This document shows, one piece after another, positions 9,032 to 16,663 of a DNA stretch of 52,400 nucleotides. Source of the DNA: Paraburkholderia heleia NBRC 101817 (GTDB lineage Bacteria > Pseudomonadota > Gammaproteobacteria > Burkholderiales > Burkholderiaceae). The stretch lies in NCBI RefSeq assembly GCF_000739775.1, contig NZ_BBJH01000050.1, positions 1 to 52,400 on the forward strand. Reading direction: 5' to 3'. The notes beneath the pieces were generated by a model, which was given only the letters and a program-made list of their open reading frames with translations, was not told the origin of the DNA and did no database searches. The translations under genes and the position numbers were made by a program. How positions within the stretch are numbered: position 1 is the first letter of the stretch; each line of letters begins with the position of its first letter.

Positions 9032-9048
9032 CTTATTTACTAGTAAGT
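9032..9048. promoter_or_regulatory. Probable TetR operator, copy 1 (CoA-transferase promoter)
   Basis: CTTATTTACTAGTAAGT, with the perfect 10-bp palindrome TTACTAGTAA in its centre (9037-9046), lies 39-55 bp before the CoA-transferase ATG. The same 17 bases occur exactly at 10525-10541 before the MaoC gene. A TetR gene lies between them, so repressor binding at both sites is the simple explanation (inference). Confidence 0.75.
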
Positions 9049-9207
9049 CAATAAATGCTCGCATAACGGTCTACCCTGCCCGATGGAGGCCTGCGGACGG
9101 ACGTAGGCAGACCCGCGTCGGGGGACGCAGGGAAATGCCGGGAGACGGGGAACGTACGGGGAGTCGTACCGAAAGACGCGCGCAAGTCGCGCAGGACCTT
9201 CGCCGGA

Positions 9208-9924
9208 TTACTTTGTCCGACGGGGTGTTTTCGGCTCCGGCGCATAGGCCGACAACATCACACGGGAAAAGGCATCGAAAAACAGTTTCAATTTGTCGAA
9301 ACCGCCGGTGCCTTGCGTAAATACAGACGAACTGTTCACGATATTAATCAGCAGGAACGCCAGATCCTCTCGCGGGGTATCTTCACGCAGTTCGCCGTTG
9401 TGCCAAGCCGTGTCGACTGCAAGGCGGATGCCTTCGTGAATCGACGAGGTGAATGATGCGAGGATCGCGCGCGCGTTCTCGCTCAGAAGGTCGCTCTCGA
9501 GCCGCAACCTACCGATCAGGCTCCACGATTGAGCGCCTTGATCGCTCTGGTTGAAGCGCCGGTAACGCTCAAAGTTATAGTCGACCACTTTCTGCAGCTT
9601 TTCCTGCAAGGTAGTGGTCTGATCGAGCCAGATGCGCAGATGGCGCCCCCTCGCCTCAGCCACGTAATCCGCCACGACCTCGTCCACCAGGCCCTGCTTG
9701 TTGCCGAAGTGGTAATGAATATTCGTGGTCGTGACGCCGAGCCGGGTCGCGATATCGCCAAAGCTGGTGCCGTTGAAACCGCGGCTGATCAGCAGTTCCG
9801 TCGCCACCTGTTTGATTTTTTCGCGCATATCGGAACGTGATGCAACCGGCGTCTTGGTAACCCGTTTTTTCCGCGTTCCGGCTTGAATCCCGGAGTTGGG
9901 TTCGGTTTCCGTGCTGTTTCCCAT
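9208..9924 (-). CDS. TetR-family transcriptional regulator
   Basis: 238 residues. The N-terminal TetR HTH is clear: IKQVATELLISRGFNGTSFG, DIATRLGVTTTNIHYHFGNK, QGLVDEVVADY. A variable ligand domain follows. The first about 32 residues (rich in T, K and R) precede the HTH; a start at the internal Met of DMREKIKQ is also possible. It lies 74 bp after the MaoC gene on the same strand and 214 bp before the CoA-transferase gene, between two identical palindromes, so it very probably represses both units and is relieved by a pathway acid or acyl-CoA. The ligand is unknown. Confidence 0.88.
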   Translation of the reverse strand: MGNSTETEPNSGIQAGTRKKRVTKTPVASRSDMREKIKQVATELLISRGFNGTSFGDIATRLGVTTTNIHYHFGNKQGLVDEVVADYVAEARGRHLRIWLDQTTTLQEKLQKVVDYNFERYRRFNQSDQGAQSWSLIGRLRLESDLLSENARAILASFTSSIHEGIRLAVDTAWHNGELREDTPREDLAFLLINIVNSSSVFTQGTGGFDKLKLFFDAFSRVMLSAYAPEPKTPRRTK

Positions 9925-9998
9925 CTTGGCTGCCGCCTCTTCTGATCACAGTTCAAGCGCAGCATGCTACCGCATCCAGGCGCGCGATGCGGCACCGA

Positions 9999-10502
9999 TC
10001 ACACCTGCACGAGCAATAGCGTTTCGCCCTCTTGCACGACTTCCTTGCGGCCATTGATGACTTTCATCGCGAGTGTCACGATGCCGCGATCGCTGCGCCT
10101 GGTGACGCGTTTGTCCTGAAGCCGCACCTCGACATGGATCCGGTCCCCAATGAGTAAGGGTGCGCGGAACGCCCAGTTCCAGCTTAACGTTGCAATACCT
10201 TGAAGTCGAACGGGGCAGCGCGTTTTCAGTCCATCGGCGAGAGACAAACCCAACAGCCCGTGCGCTATCCGGCCAGGGAAACCCGCTGCCTGCGCGAATT
10301 CGTCATCCATGTGAACGTCGAACAGGTCACCGGACAGGCCGGCAAATCCCACCACATGCGCTTCAGTGACGGTTACGCCGCTCGTCTGGTAGGTGTCGCC
10401 GATCTGCAGGTCGTTGAATCCATACTCGCCTGGCACGAGCACTCGCGCTGGTTTCTGGTCTTCCGACTGGTTTGCCATGTCCATCACTTTCACCGTGTTC
10501 AT
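9999..10502 (-). CDS. MaoC-like hot-dog fold (R)-enoyl-CoA hydratase/dehydratase
   Basis: 167 residues, single hot-dog domain. The hydratase-2 active-site segment is SGDLFDVHMDDEFAQAAGF followed by GRIAHGLLG; Asp59 and His64 occupy the catalytic positions, although the usual NP between them reads FD. It should hydrate or dehydrate a CoA thioester, which fits the CoA-transferase of the neighbouring unit. The start used is the first ATG (MNTVKVMDMA); the Met at residue 7 or 9 is an alternative. The palindrome 23-39 bp upstream and the TetR gene directly downstream tie it to the same regulon. Confidence 0.82.
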   Translation of the reverse strand: MNTVKVMDMANQSEDQKPARVLVPGEYGFNDLQIGDTYQTSGVTVTEAHVVGFAGLSGDLFDVHMDDEFAQAAGFPGRIAHGLLGLSLADGLKTRCPVRLQGIATLSWNWAFRAPLLIGDRIHVEVRLQDKRVTRRSDRGIVTLAMKVINGRKEVVQEGETLLLVQV

Positions 10503-10524
10503 TCATTGGAAAGCACGATCATAT

Positions 10525-10541
10525 CTTATTTACTAGTAAGT
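10525..10541. promoter_or_regulatory. Probable TetR operator, copy 2 (MaoC-TetR promoter)
   Basis: Exact 17-base copy of the sequence at 9032-9048, with the palindrome TTACTAGTAA at 10530-10539, placed 23-39 bp before the MaoC gene. This position overlaps where RNA polymerase would bind and implies autoregulation of the MaoC-TetR unit. Confidence 0.75.
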
Positions 10542-10776
10542 AAAAATTGGACCTAGGTTCAGGTGAGCAAATTCTGGCTTTGCGCTCCTCCACTGACGAT
10601 CGTCTATGGCGACAAGTGGGTAACGAAGGTCTCTGTGCAAACGGCAGCGTCGGCCGGAATATCCATGCCGCTCGTTCGACAGATTTCGGAGTCGATCGGC
10701 CATCCATGCTGCGGCGAGCGGCGGACACTCGGCCAACGCGGCAGGCTGGTAGCCTGAGATCGCCACCGATGGAGAT

Positions 10777-11655
10777 TTACACCTTGAGCAGCGACGCTTC
10801 GGAGGTGAGGCTATCCTCGATAAAGCGGATCAACGCGCCCCCAGCATCATGGATGCTGGTTGCATCGCCAAACACCGCAATCTGACAGACAGGAAGGGGC
10901 GGCAGGTGACGGCCAATATCACGCAAGCCGGGGTTGCGCAACAGCGAGGACTGACCAAGAATCGCCAGGCCCGACCCCGCTGCAATCGCCGCTTCGACGC
11001 CCAGCAGGCTGGTGCAGGCGTAGACCACCTCGCTCGTGCGTCCCATGCCCGCCAGCGCGTCGATGGCCATGCGCCGATAGGGACACTGTGCCGGCAAAGC
11101 CACCAGTTGCACCGGCCCGTCCTCGCTCCACTCGAAATCGGTTGCCGCGACCCAGCGCAGAGGCTCGGTCCATACGACCCGCCCTCCCATATCGTCACTA
11201 TCGCGGCTTGCGACGACAAGATCGAGCGCTCCCGCGCGCATCTCCTTCAGAAGATCGGCAGACAGGCCAACTTGTACTTCGAGCCGAACTCGGGGATGCG
11301 TGCGGCGGAACCGGGTCAATACGCGCGGCAGGTGGTCGGGGACGAACAGTTCTCCGATGCCGAGGCGGATAGCGCCGGTTGCTTCCGGCGCGCGCAGGTG
11401 CGCGACGGCTGCGTCGCTGTCGCGCACGAGGCGCCGGGCGTAGCCGAGCAGCAGTTCGCCCGCCGGAGTAAGTTCCGTGCGATGAGCGTTACGGAAGAAC
11501 AGGGGCTTGCCGAGCGCGTCCTCAAGCTTGCGGATCTTGAGGCTGACGGCTGACTGGGTGCGTCCGACGCTGCCTGCAGCTGCGGTGAAACTACCCCTGT
11601 CCGCTATGGCCAGAAAAGCCCGCAGACTGTCCAGTTCCAGTTGAGTCGTTGCCAT
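10777..11655 (-). CDS. LysR-family regulator, divergent from the quinone oxidoreductase gene
   Basis: 292 residues from the ATG at 11655 (MATTQLELDSLRAFLAIADR). The frame stays open about 80 codons further upstream, but that stretch is not protein-like and overlaps the neighbouring gene. HTH: GSFTAAAGSVGRTQSAVSLK, IRKLEDALGKPLFFR. The effector-domain pattern GAIRLGIGELFVPDHLPRVL and GVEAAIAAGSGLAILGQSSL is typical of the family. It is divergent from the MDR oxidoreductase at 11791 with a 135-bp spacer holding a palindrome (11692-11706), so it most likely controls that gene and the monooxygenase after it. Confidence 0.88.
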   Translation of the reverse strand: MATTQLELDSLRAFLAIADRGSFTAAAGSVGRTQSAVSLKIRKLEDALGKPLFFRNAHRTELTPAGELLLGYARRLVRDSDAAVAHLRAPEATGAIRLGIGELFVPDHLPRVLTRFRRTHPRVRLEVQVGLSADLLKEMRAGALDLVVASRDSDDMGGRVVWTEPLRWVAATDFEWSEDGPVQLVALPAQCPYRRMAIDALAGMGRTSEVVYACTSLLGVEAAIAAGSGLAILGQSSLLRNPGLRDIGRHLPPLPVCQIAVFGDATSIHDAGGALIRFIEDSLTSEASLLKV

Positions 11656-11691
11656 TCGTGTGCTCCCAGCGTCGCAAGGGACGAGTCTATC

Positions 11692-11706
11692 ATTCGAAAT
11701 TCGAAT
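11692..11706. promoter_or_regulatory. Perfect inverted repeat in the LysR/oxidoreductase spacer
   Basis: ATTCGAA-A-TTCGAAT: two 7-bp arms around one base. It is followed by AT-rich repeats of AGAATT at about 11710-11722. It lies between the divergent LysR and oxidoreductase starts, 36 bp from the LysR ATG, and has the T-N11-A form expected of a LysR recognition site. Confidence 0.6.
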
Positions 11707-11790
11707 CTTGAGAATTAGAATTAATCGTTTTTCTAATGCAGGCCTCGGGTCGTATCGTGTCGCCACCGACAACAGAAAAGGCAAAACCTG

Positions 11791-12780
11791 ATGCGTGCCT
11801 ATGTAACAACCGAATTCGGCAAACCCGGTCAATTGCGTGACGATATACCCCGCCCGGTAGCAGGTCCGGGAGAGCTCCTCATCGCAGTACACGCATCAGG
11901 GGTCAACCCCGCCGATCTGAAGATTGCAGCGGGCCAACTGGGGCCGGCGGCGCCCGAACTGCCTGCCATTCTCGGCATGGACTTCGCCGGTGTCGTCGTT
12001 GAGGTCGGTCCGGGTGTGCGGGGCTTCGCGGTTGGCGATGCCGTATATGGCTGTGCCGGCGGTGTGCAAGGACGTCCGGGCACGCTGGCTGAATTTGTCG
12101 CCGTCGACGCGCGGCTCGTCGCATCGAAGCCCGCACGGTTGTCCATGCGGGAAGCCGCGGCACTTCCGCTCGTAGCCATCACGGCCTGGGAGGGGCTTGT
12201 GGACCGCGCCACGGTGAACGTGGATGAAACCGTGCTGGTCCATGCTGCTGCCGGCGGCGTCGGCCATGTCGCGATCCAGATTGCCCGCGCGTTCGGCGCG
12301 AAGGTGTTCGCAACTGCGTCTACACCGGCCAAACTCGCCATTGCCAGGAATCTGGGCGCGGAACCGATCCCCTATCGCGACATGACAACCGAAGAGTATG
12401 TTGCGCGCCATACCGGCGGCTCAGGCTTCGATGTCGTTTACGACACGGTTGGCGGTTCGGTCCTTGAGCAGTCTGCCGTGGCAACCCGCCTTTACGGACG
12501 GCTCATCAGCTGCGCTGCGTGGGAGCCTCACGATCTTGTCCCCGTGCTGGGCCGCAGTCTGGATCTCATCGGTATTTTCATGCTGCTGCCGATGCTGACG
12601 GGTCAGGGGCTCGCCCACCACGGCGATATCCTGCGAGAGGTCGCCGCGCTCGTCGATGCAGGCAAGCTCACGCCACTTCTTGATCCCGTTCGTTTTCCGC
12701 TTGCCGAAACCGCGGCGGCACATGCTCATCTCGACAGCGGCAGTGCCTTGGGCAAGGTCGTGATCGACCTCATCGACTGA
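11791..12780 (+). CDS. Zinc-independent quinone oxidoreductase-like MDR dehydrogenase
   Basis: 329 residues of the QOR branch of the medium-chain dehydrogenase family. GroES-like part: MRAYVTTEFGKPGQL, HASGVNPADLKIAAGQ, LGMDFAGVVVEVGPGV. The NADPH-binding motif is VLVHAAAGGVGHVAIQIARA. No structural zinc cysteines are visible. The role is NADPH-dependent reduction of quinones or reactive carbonyls in the cytoplasm. The antibiotic-biosynthesis-monooxygenase-like gene follows after 15 bp, a pairing often seen in quinone handling. Confidence 0.85.
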   Translation: MRAYVTTEFGKPGQLRDDIPRPVAGPGELLIAVHASGVNPADLKIAAGQLGPAAPELPAILGMDFAGVVVEVGPGVRGFAVGDAVYGCAGGVQGRPGTLAEFVAVDARLVASKPARLSMREAAALPLVAITAWEGLVDRATVNVDETVLVHAAAGGVGHVAIQIARAFGAKVFATASTPAKLAIARNLGAEPIPYRDMTTEEYVARHTGGSGFDVVYDTVGGSVLEQSAVATRLYGRLISCAAWEPHDLVPVLGRSLDLIGIFMLLPMLTGQGLAHHGDILREVAALVDAGKLTPLLDPVRFPLAETAAAHAHLDSGSALGKVVIDLID

Positions 12781-12795
12781 CCGGGGAGTCCATTC

Positions 12796-13092
12796 ATGTC
12801 CGAGGAAATTGCCGTTATCGCAACCGTCCAGGCGAGTCCTGGTCTGGAGGCCGAAGTCGAAGCCGCCATCCGCCCGTGCATTGCCGCAACCCGCAAGGAA
12901 GCCGGTTGCCGCCTTTACACGGTCCATACCGATCTGGAACATCCGGGCAGGTTTGTGTTCATCGAGCGCTGGGCCAGCCGCGAGGCGCTCGCCGCCCACG
13001 AGCGGGAAGCACATTTCCTCGCCATGGTCGACGCCTTCCGGACCCGGCTGCACGGATCTATCCAGGTGCAGACATTGCGCGAACTGACCTGA
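12796..13092 (+). CDS. Antibiotic biosynthesis monooxygenase (ABM) domain protein, putative quinol monooxygenase
   Basis: 98 residues, one complete ABM/YgiN-type ferredoxin-like domain: IAVIATVQASPGLEAEVEAA, EAGCRLYTVHTDLEHPGRFV, FIERWASREALAAHE. Such small dimeric, cofactor-free proteins oxidise quinols or similar phenolics. It shares a transcript with the quinone oxidoreductase 15 bp upstream (GGGGAG ribosome binding site in the gap), forming a possible quinone redox pair under the divergent LysR. Confidence 0.82.
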   Translation: MSEEIAVIATVQASPGLEAEVEAAIRPCIAATRKEAGCRLYTVHTDLEHPGRFVFIERWASREALAAHEREAHFLAMVDAFRTRLHGSIQVQTLRELT

Positions 13093-13434
13093 GCGCACCG
13101 ACTTGCATGGAAGCCCGACCCGCGATTTATATCGAATTCCGGGTGAGTGCGTATTCATGGCCGAACGGCACGCGGTGCACGCGTCCAGCACATTCCCTAT
13201 GCGAAGCGGAGAGATGACATAAATGGGGCGAATGACCGAAACGCGTCGAGGCCCGGCCACATGTCACTGTCAAGCGAGCGGCGCTTCGCGGCGACCAAAA
13301 GCCGACGACCGAGTGCGGTGATGACCTCCGCCGTGCGCTCGATGCAAAGGCATAACGCGACCCAACGCGGACCTTCTGTCATCACGTCCCGAGCGACAAC
13401 TTTGAGGCCGATAACGGCAGTCCGGGCGTGAAGA
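13093..13434. other. Intergenic between ABM gene and TetR gene, no gene recognised
   Basis: About 340 bases between two convergent genes. No frame looks coding. The part from about 13270 to 13362 belongs to a dispersed repeat seen at three other intergenic places in the window. Confidence 0.5.
13270..13362 (+). repeat. Dispersed intergenic repeat, copy 1
   Basis: Shares the ordered blocks GGCGACCAAAAGCC, then CCGAGTGCGG, then CGCTCGATGCAAAGGCATAA with copies at 30978, 31630 and 36160, all on the plus strand. The best conserved part is the end, GATGCAAA(A)GGCATAA. By eye the copies are only roughly 60-70 percent alike, so this is an old, diverged family. Confidence 0.5.
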
Positions 13435-14028
13435 CTACCGCGCCCCTCTCTCATGTCCTGGCCTTCGGGCAAACGTCACGAGATCGCTCAATTCCTTGAA
13501 CGCCTGTTCGACGTGGACGCCAAGATCCGTCGATCCGTTCTCGAACCAGGCAGCAACCGCCTGACCCAGCGCCGCCATTCCGACTTGTGCCGCCAGGTCG
13601 GCGGCACGGTCGGACACACCACGCTGCCGGAATGCCTCCACGAGCGCCAACATGACCGCGCGGGACTTCGTCTGTGCCCGCTCCTGCAACGCGGGTTGGG
13701 CCGCGATGATGTGCCGACGCGGTTCGGTAAACGAGCGATTCTGGATGAAGAGCGGCTCCACCGACGGGAACGCGCGAACCAGGGCTTCCAGCGGTCCGAG
13801 GTCCGACGGAACGCTCGCCACCGCGCTCGTCAGTGTCGAGATGAACTCGTCTTCCCCGCCGAACAGCACTTCCCGCTTATCCGGGAAATGACGAAAGAAA
13901 GTGCGCTGCGTGACACCAGCCTCAGCCGCGATGTCGGCCGCCGTCGTGTCATCGTAACCACGGGTTTGATAGAGCTTGAGCGCTGCCTCCTGAAGGCGGC
14001 GCCGCACTTTTCCGGGATCTCTGGGCAT
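13435..14028 (-). CDS. TetR-family transcriptional regulator
   Basis: 197 residues. The HTH is textbook: LQEAALKLYQTRGYDDTTAA, DIAAEAGVTQRTFFRHFPDK, REVLFGGEDEF. The C-terminal ligand domain resembles the TetR C-terminal domain-17 type (inference). It is divergent from the alcohol dehydrogenase at 14174. The spacer contains two adjacent 25-bp operator-like inverted repeats starting 12 bp from the ATG, which points to repression of both genes. Confidence 0.9.
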   Translation of the reverse strand: MPRDPGKVRRRLQEAALKLYQTRGYDDTTAADIAAEAGVTQRTFFRHFPDKREVLFGGEDEFISTLTSAVASVPSDLGPLEALVRAFPSVEPLFIQNRSFTEPRRHIIAAQPALQERAQTKSRAVMLALVEAFRQRGVSDRAADLAAQVGMAALGQAVAAWFENGSTDLGVHVEQAFKELSDLVTFARRPGHERGAR

Positions 14029-14039
14029 GATTCACCAAT

Positions 14040-14089
14040 CGTATTGTCACAAGCTGACTTTACGCGTATCGTCAGCATATGACGATACG
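14040..14089. promoter_or_regulatory. Two tandem TetR operators
   Basis: Two abutting 25-bp elements of identical design. O1 (14040-14064): CGTATTGTCA, 5-base spacer, TGACTTTACG. O2 (14065-14089): CGTATCGTCA, 5-base spacer, TGACGATACG. O2 arms are perfect complements (11 bp with the flanking G/C, 14064-14090); O1 arms match 8 of 10. O1 starts 12 bp before the TetR ATG. Confidence 0.8.
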
Positions 14090-14173
14090 CTATCGTTGTT
14101 CTCCGTCCGCCGCAAGCGTGGGAGGGACAACCGCGTGTCTCGCATCCATTGCCGACCGTCACGGAGAATTGCA

Positions 14174-15130
14174 ATGTCGAGTTCCGATCCATCAACGATG
14201 AAAGCCCTTTGGGTTCAGCGCTACGGTGCGCCGGCGGACGTCCTGCATCTGGCTGATGTTCCCGTCCCCTCACCCCGCGCGGGGCAGGTGCGTGTGCGAG
14301 TTCATGCGTGCGCTTTCAATCCGGCCGACTGGGCGGTGTGCCAGGGCTTCTTTCCGTTGCCGCCGCCGCGCGGCATCGGCTTCGACGTGGCGGGGACGGT
14401 CGATGCGATCGGGGAAGGTGTCACTGACGTCGACGTCGGCGATCCCGTCTTTGGCGTTCCCGACTATCTCGGCTATCCCACCGCCGGAGCGGCGGAATTC
14501 GCCGTCCTGAAAGTATGGTTCGCCGTGCCGAACGGGTTGAGCCTCGAGCACGCGGCGTGTCTTCCCATGGCCGTCGAAACGGCCACCCGCAGCATCGACC
14601 TGCTGGGTCTATCGAAAGGGCAAACCATCATGATCAACGGCGGCGGGACGATGACCGGGTTCGCCGCTGTTCAGATCGCACTGCTGCGAGGCGCCCATGT
14701 GATCGCCAGCGCCGGCGAAACGTTCGCGGGTCGTTTGCGTGCGCTAGGCGCGAAAGTGACACCCTATGGCGAAGGCATGGTCGAGCGTGTTCGCGAGATC
14801 GCGCAAGGCGCGACGGATTTCGCCTTGCATACCGCGCGTGTCGAGGGCGTGCTGCCCGACCTCATCCGGATTGTAGGCGGCGACCCTCGCCGGGTGATGA
14901 GCTTCAGCGATTTTGACAAGGGCGGCCTCGGCGTTCGCACGACGGGGCGCGAGAAGGGCGTGGTGCATCGCTACGACGTACTCGGAGACTACGCCCGACT
15001 GGCCGCCATCGGGCAGTTCGTTATTCCGGTCGCGCGCACGTTCACGTGGAAAGACTGGCGAAAAGCGATCGAACTCAGCATGGCCGGGCGCGCGCACGGC
15101 AAGCTGCTCCTCATCCCCGGACCGCTTTAA
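14174..15130 (+). CDS. NAD(P)-dependent alcohol/quinone MDR oxidoreductase
   Basis: 318 residues from the ATG at 14174, preceded by GGAGA at 7 bases; the frame is open upstream but crosses the operators. MDR family: MKALWVQRYGAPADVLHLAD, HACAFNPADWAVCQGFFPLP and the NAD(P) loop MINGGGTMTGFAAVQIALLR. The usual GAAGGVG is altered to GGGTMTG. No zinc-ligand cysteine cluster is seen, so it is likely of the QOR/NADPH type. The tandem operators upstream suggest tight TetR repression and induction by a toxic carbonyl or phenolic compound (inference). Confidence 0.82.
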   Translation: MSSSDPSTMKALWVQRYGAPADVLHLADVPVPSPRAGQVRVRVHACAFNPADWAVCQGFFPLPPPRGIGFDVAGTVDAIGEGVTDVDVGDPVFGVPDYLGYPTAGAAEFAVLKVWFAVPNGLSLEHAACLPMAVETATRSIDLLGLSKGQTIMINGGGTMTGFAAVQIALLRGAHVIASAGETFAGRLRALGAKVTPYGEGMVERVREIAQGATDFALHTARVEGVLPDLIRIVGGDPRRVMSFSDFDKGGLGVRTTGREKGVVHRYDVLGDYARLAAIGQFVIPVARTFTWKDWRKAIELSMAGRAHGKLLLIPGPL

Positions 15131-15443
15131 ACGGGTAGCGGCTCCGCAATCAATCCCCTGATTTGCGGCTTCCAGGGCCTGCGGCCATCGAGCACGTAGG
15201 TCGCTGACTCCCGTCGACTGAGCGTCGGCGGTATGGCGGGATGCCGACGTTGGCGGCACCGCGCAATCGTGAGCTGTGAGTCGGAAGCACTGTCTGTTGG
15301 CATCGTCACGTTGCTTGTGTGCGTCTCGCCGACTGCTATTAAGACATATAGCCTCTCGGCGGATTGACGTTCTGCAAGTCCGCCGACGCGCAATTCGGCA
15401 TACGACTTCTTCCTCACTCGCGCCGCCTCGTCAAAAAGTCAGG
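15131..15443. other. Intergenic, no gene recognised
   Basis: About 310 bases between the convergent MDR and porin genes. Reading frames on both strands are short and not protein-like. I see no clear terminator hairpin. Confidence 0.5.
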
Positions 15444-16517
15444 CTAGAACGTGTGGGAGATCCCGACTGAGGCGCCCGTAGTTGTCCCTGTGGTGGCGTG
15501 CAAGGTGGTTGGTCCCTGGCTAATCGAAAGACCCAGATCCTGCGCACCGTGGTTATTGACCATGCCGAACTGGGCGTAAACCGACGTGCGCTTCGAGACG
15601 AAGTAGTACGCGCCGATCGCCCCTAACAACGAATGGCTGGCGGAAACGGAGCGGTTGTCGACATACCAGACGCCGGTATTCAAGTCGATGTTCGGGCGGA
15701 GCATGTAGTCGGCGCCACCACCGTACACGTCGTTGTTAGCCCCGCCGCCAACCTTGATCTTTTCATATGAACCTTTTACGGTCAACGAGCCGATCGTGTA
15801 CGTCGCGCCAATCAACTTGCCATCGAATCCCACCGTGGTGGGCGGCGTAGTCGACACGTTGCCACCAGGATTGCCATTGTAATAGGCAGCATTGATAGCG
15901 AGCCCGCTCCAGGTGTAGCTCAGACTGGCGGAGTATTGACGGCCGGACTGGAAATTTCCTGCCACGCCGCCCAATGCGTACATCGCGCTACCTTGAAACC
16001 CCGCGAGTTTCGGGCTTGTATACGATATGGCATTGGGGTTGAAAATACTGGTTGCACCAGCGGCATTGGCGAGAATCAGGATGGAACTGCCAAAGTTTGA
16101 CAGGTGTCGCGGGTCCTGTGCAATCAACGACATGAAATACGGAGATTGCTGCAAGCCGGCACGGACTTCGCCAAACCCGCCTTTCATTCCGACCCATGCG
16201 TTGCGACCGAAAAGGTTGCCGTTCGAGTTGTTATAGCCGCCATTGGCAGTGTCGATACCGCTTTCAAGCTTGAACTCGGCCGAGAGCCCCCCGCCAAGGT
16301 CTTCAGATCCAGTCATTCCGAATAGTGACGGAAGGTTTCCACTATCATTAAAACCAACCAACTTTCCACTGTTTCCGCTGGTTTTGTTCAAATAAATCAA
16401 ACCGGAGTCGACAATGCCATACAGCGAAACGCTACTCTGCGCGTGAGATCCGGCAGAAAAAATAAGCCCGGCGGAGACAGCGATTGCGGGCCTGACAACA
16501 TACAACCTTTTCATCAA
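15444..16517 (-). CDS. Gram-negative general porin (OmpC-like)
   Basis: 357 residues. Signal peptide MMKRLYVVRPAIAVSAG..., cleavage after SHA (residue 26) before QSSVSLYGIVDSGL. The body shows the family hallmarks GMTGSEDLGGGLSAEFKLES, NLFGRNAWVGMKGGFGEVRA and YFVSKRTSVYAQFGM, and it ends VGISHTF with the terminal Phe needed for outer-membrane assembly. It forms a trimeric beta-barrel for passive uptake. It is the third gene after nitrilase and MFS on the same strand (146-bp gap), so it may admit the nitrile-derived substrate. It is intact, unlike the porin at 1961. Confidence 0.9.
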   Translation of the reverse strand: MMKRLYVVRPAIAVSAGLIFSAGSHAQSSVSLYGIVDSGLIYLNKTSGNSGKLVGFNDSGNLPSLFGMTGSEDLGGGLSAEFKLESGIDTANGGYNNSNGNLFGRNAWVGMKGGFGEVRAGLQQSPYFMSLIAQDPRHLSNFGSSILILANAAGATSIFNPNAISYTSPKLAGFQGSAMYALGGVAGNFQSGRQYSASLSYTWSGLAINAAYYNGNPGGNVSTTPPTTVGFDGKLIGATYTIGSLTVKGSYEKIKVGGGANNDVYGGGADYMLRPNIDLNTGVWYVDNRSVSASHSLLGAIGAYYFVSKRTSVYAQFGMVNNHGAQDLGLSISQGPTTLHATTGTTTGASVGISHTF

Positions 16518-16663
16518 AATCTCCCGACATTTAAAGTATGTTTATAACAATAAGTAATGCTAATGTTTAATATCGAACTTTCTCTTGACAAGAAGCGCCA
16601 CAGAAACATCTCGACGTGTGGATTCCAGACCTGAACGAGAACTCGACTCCGGTCAAATTTGGC

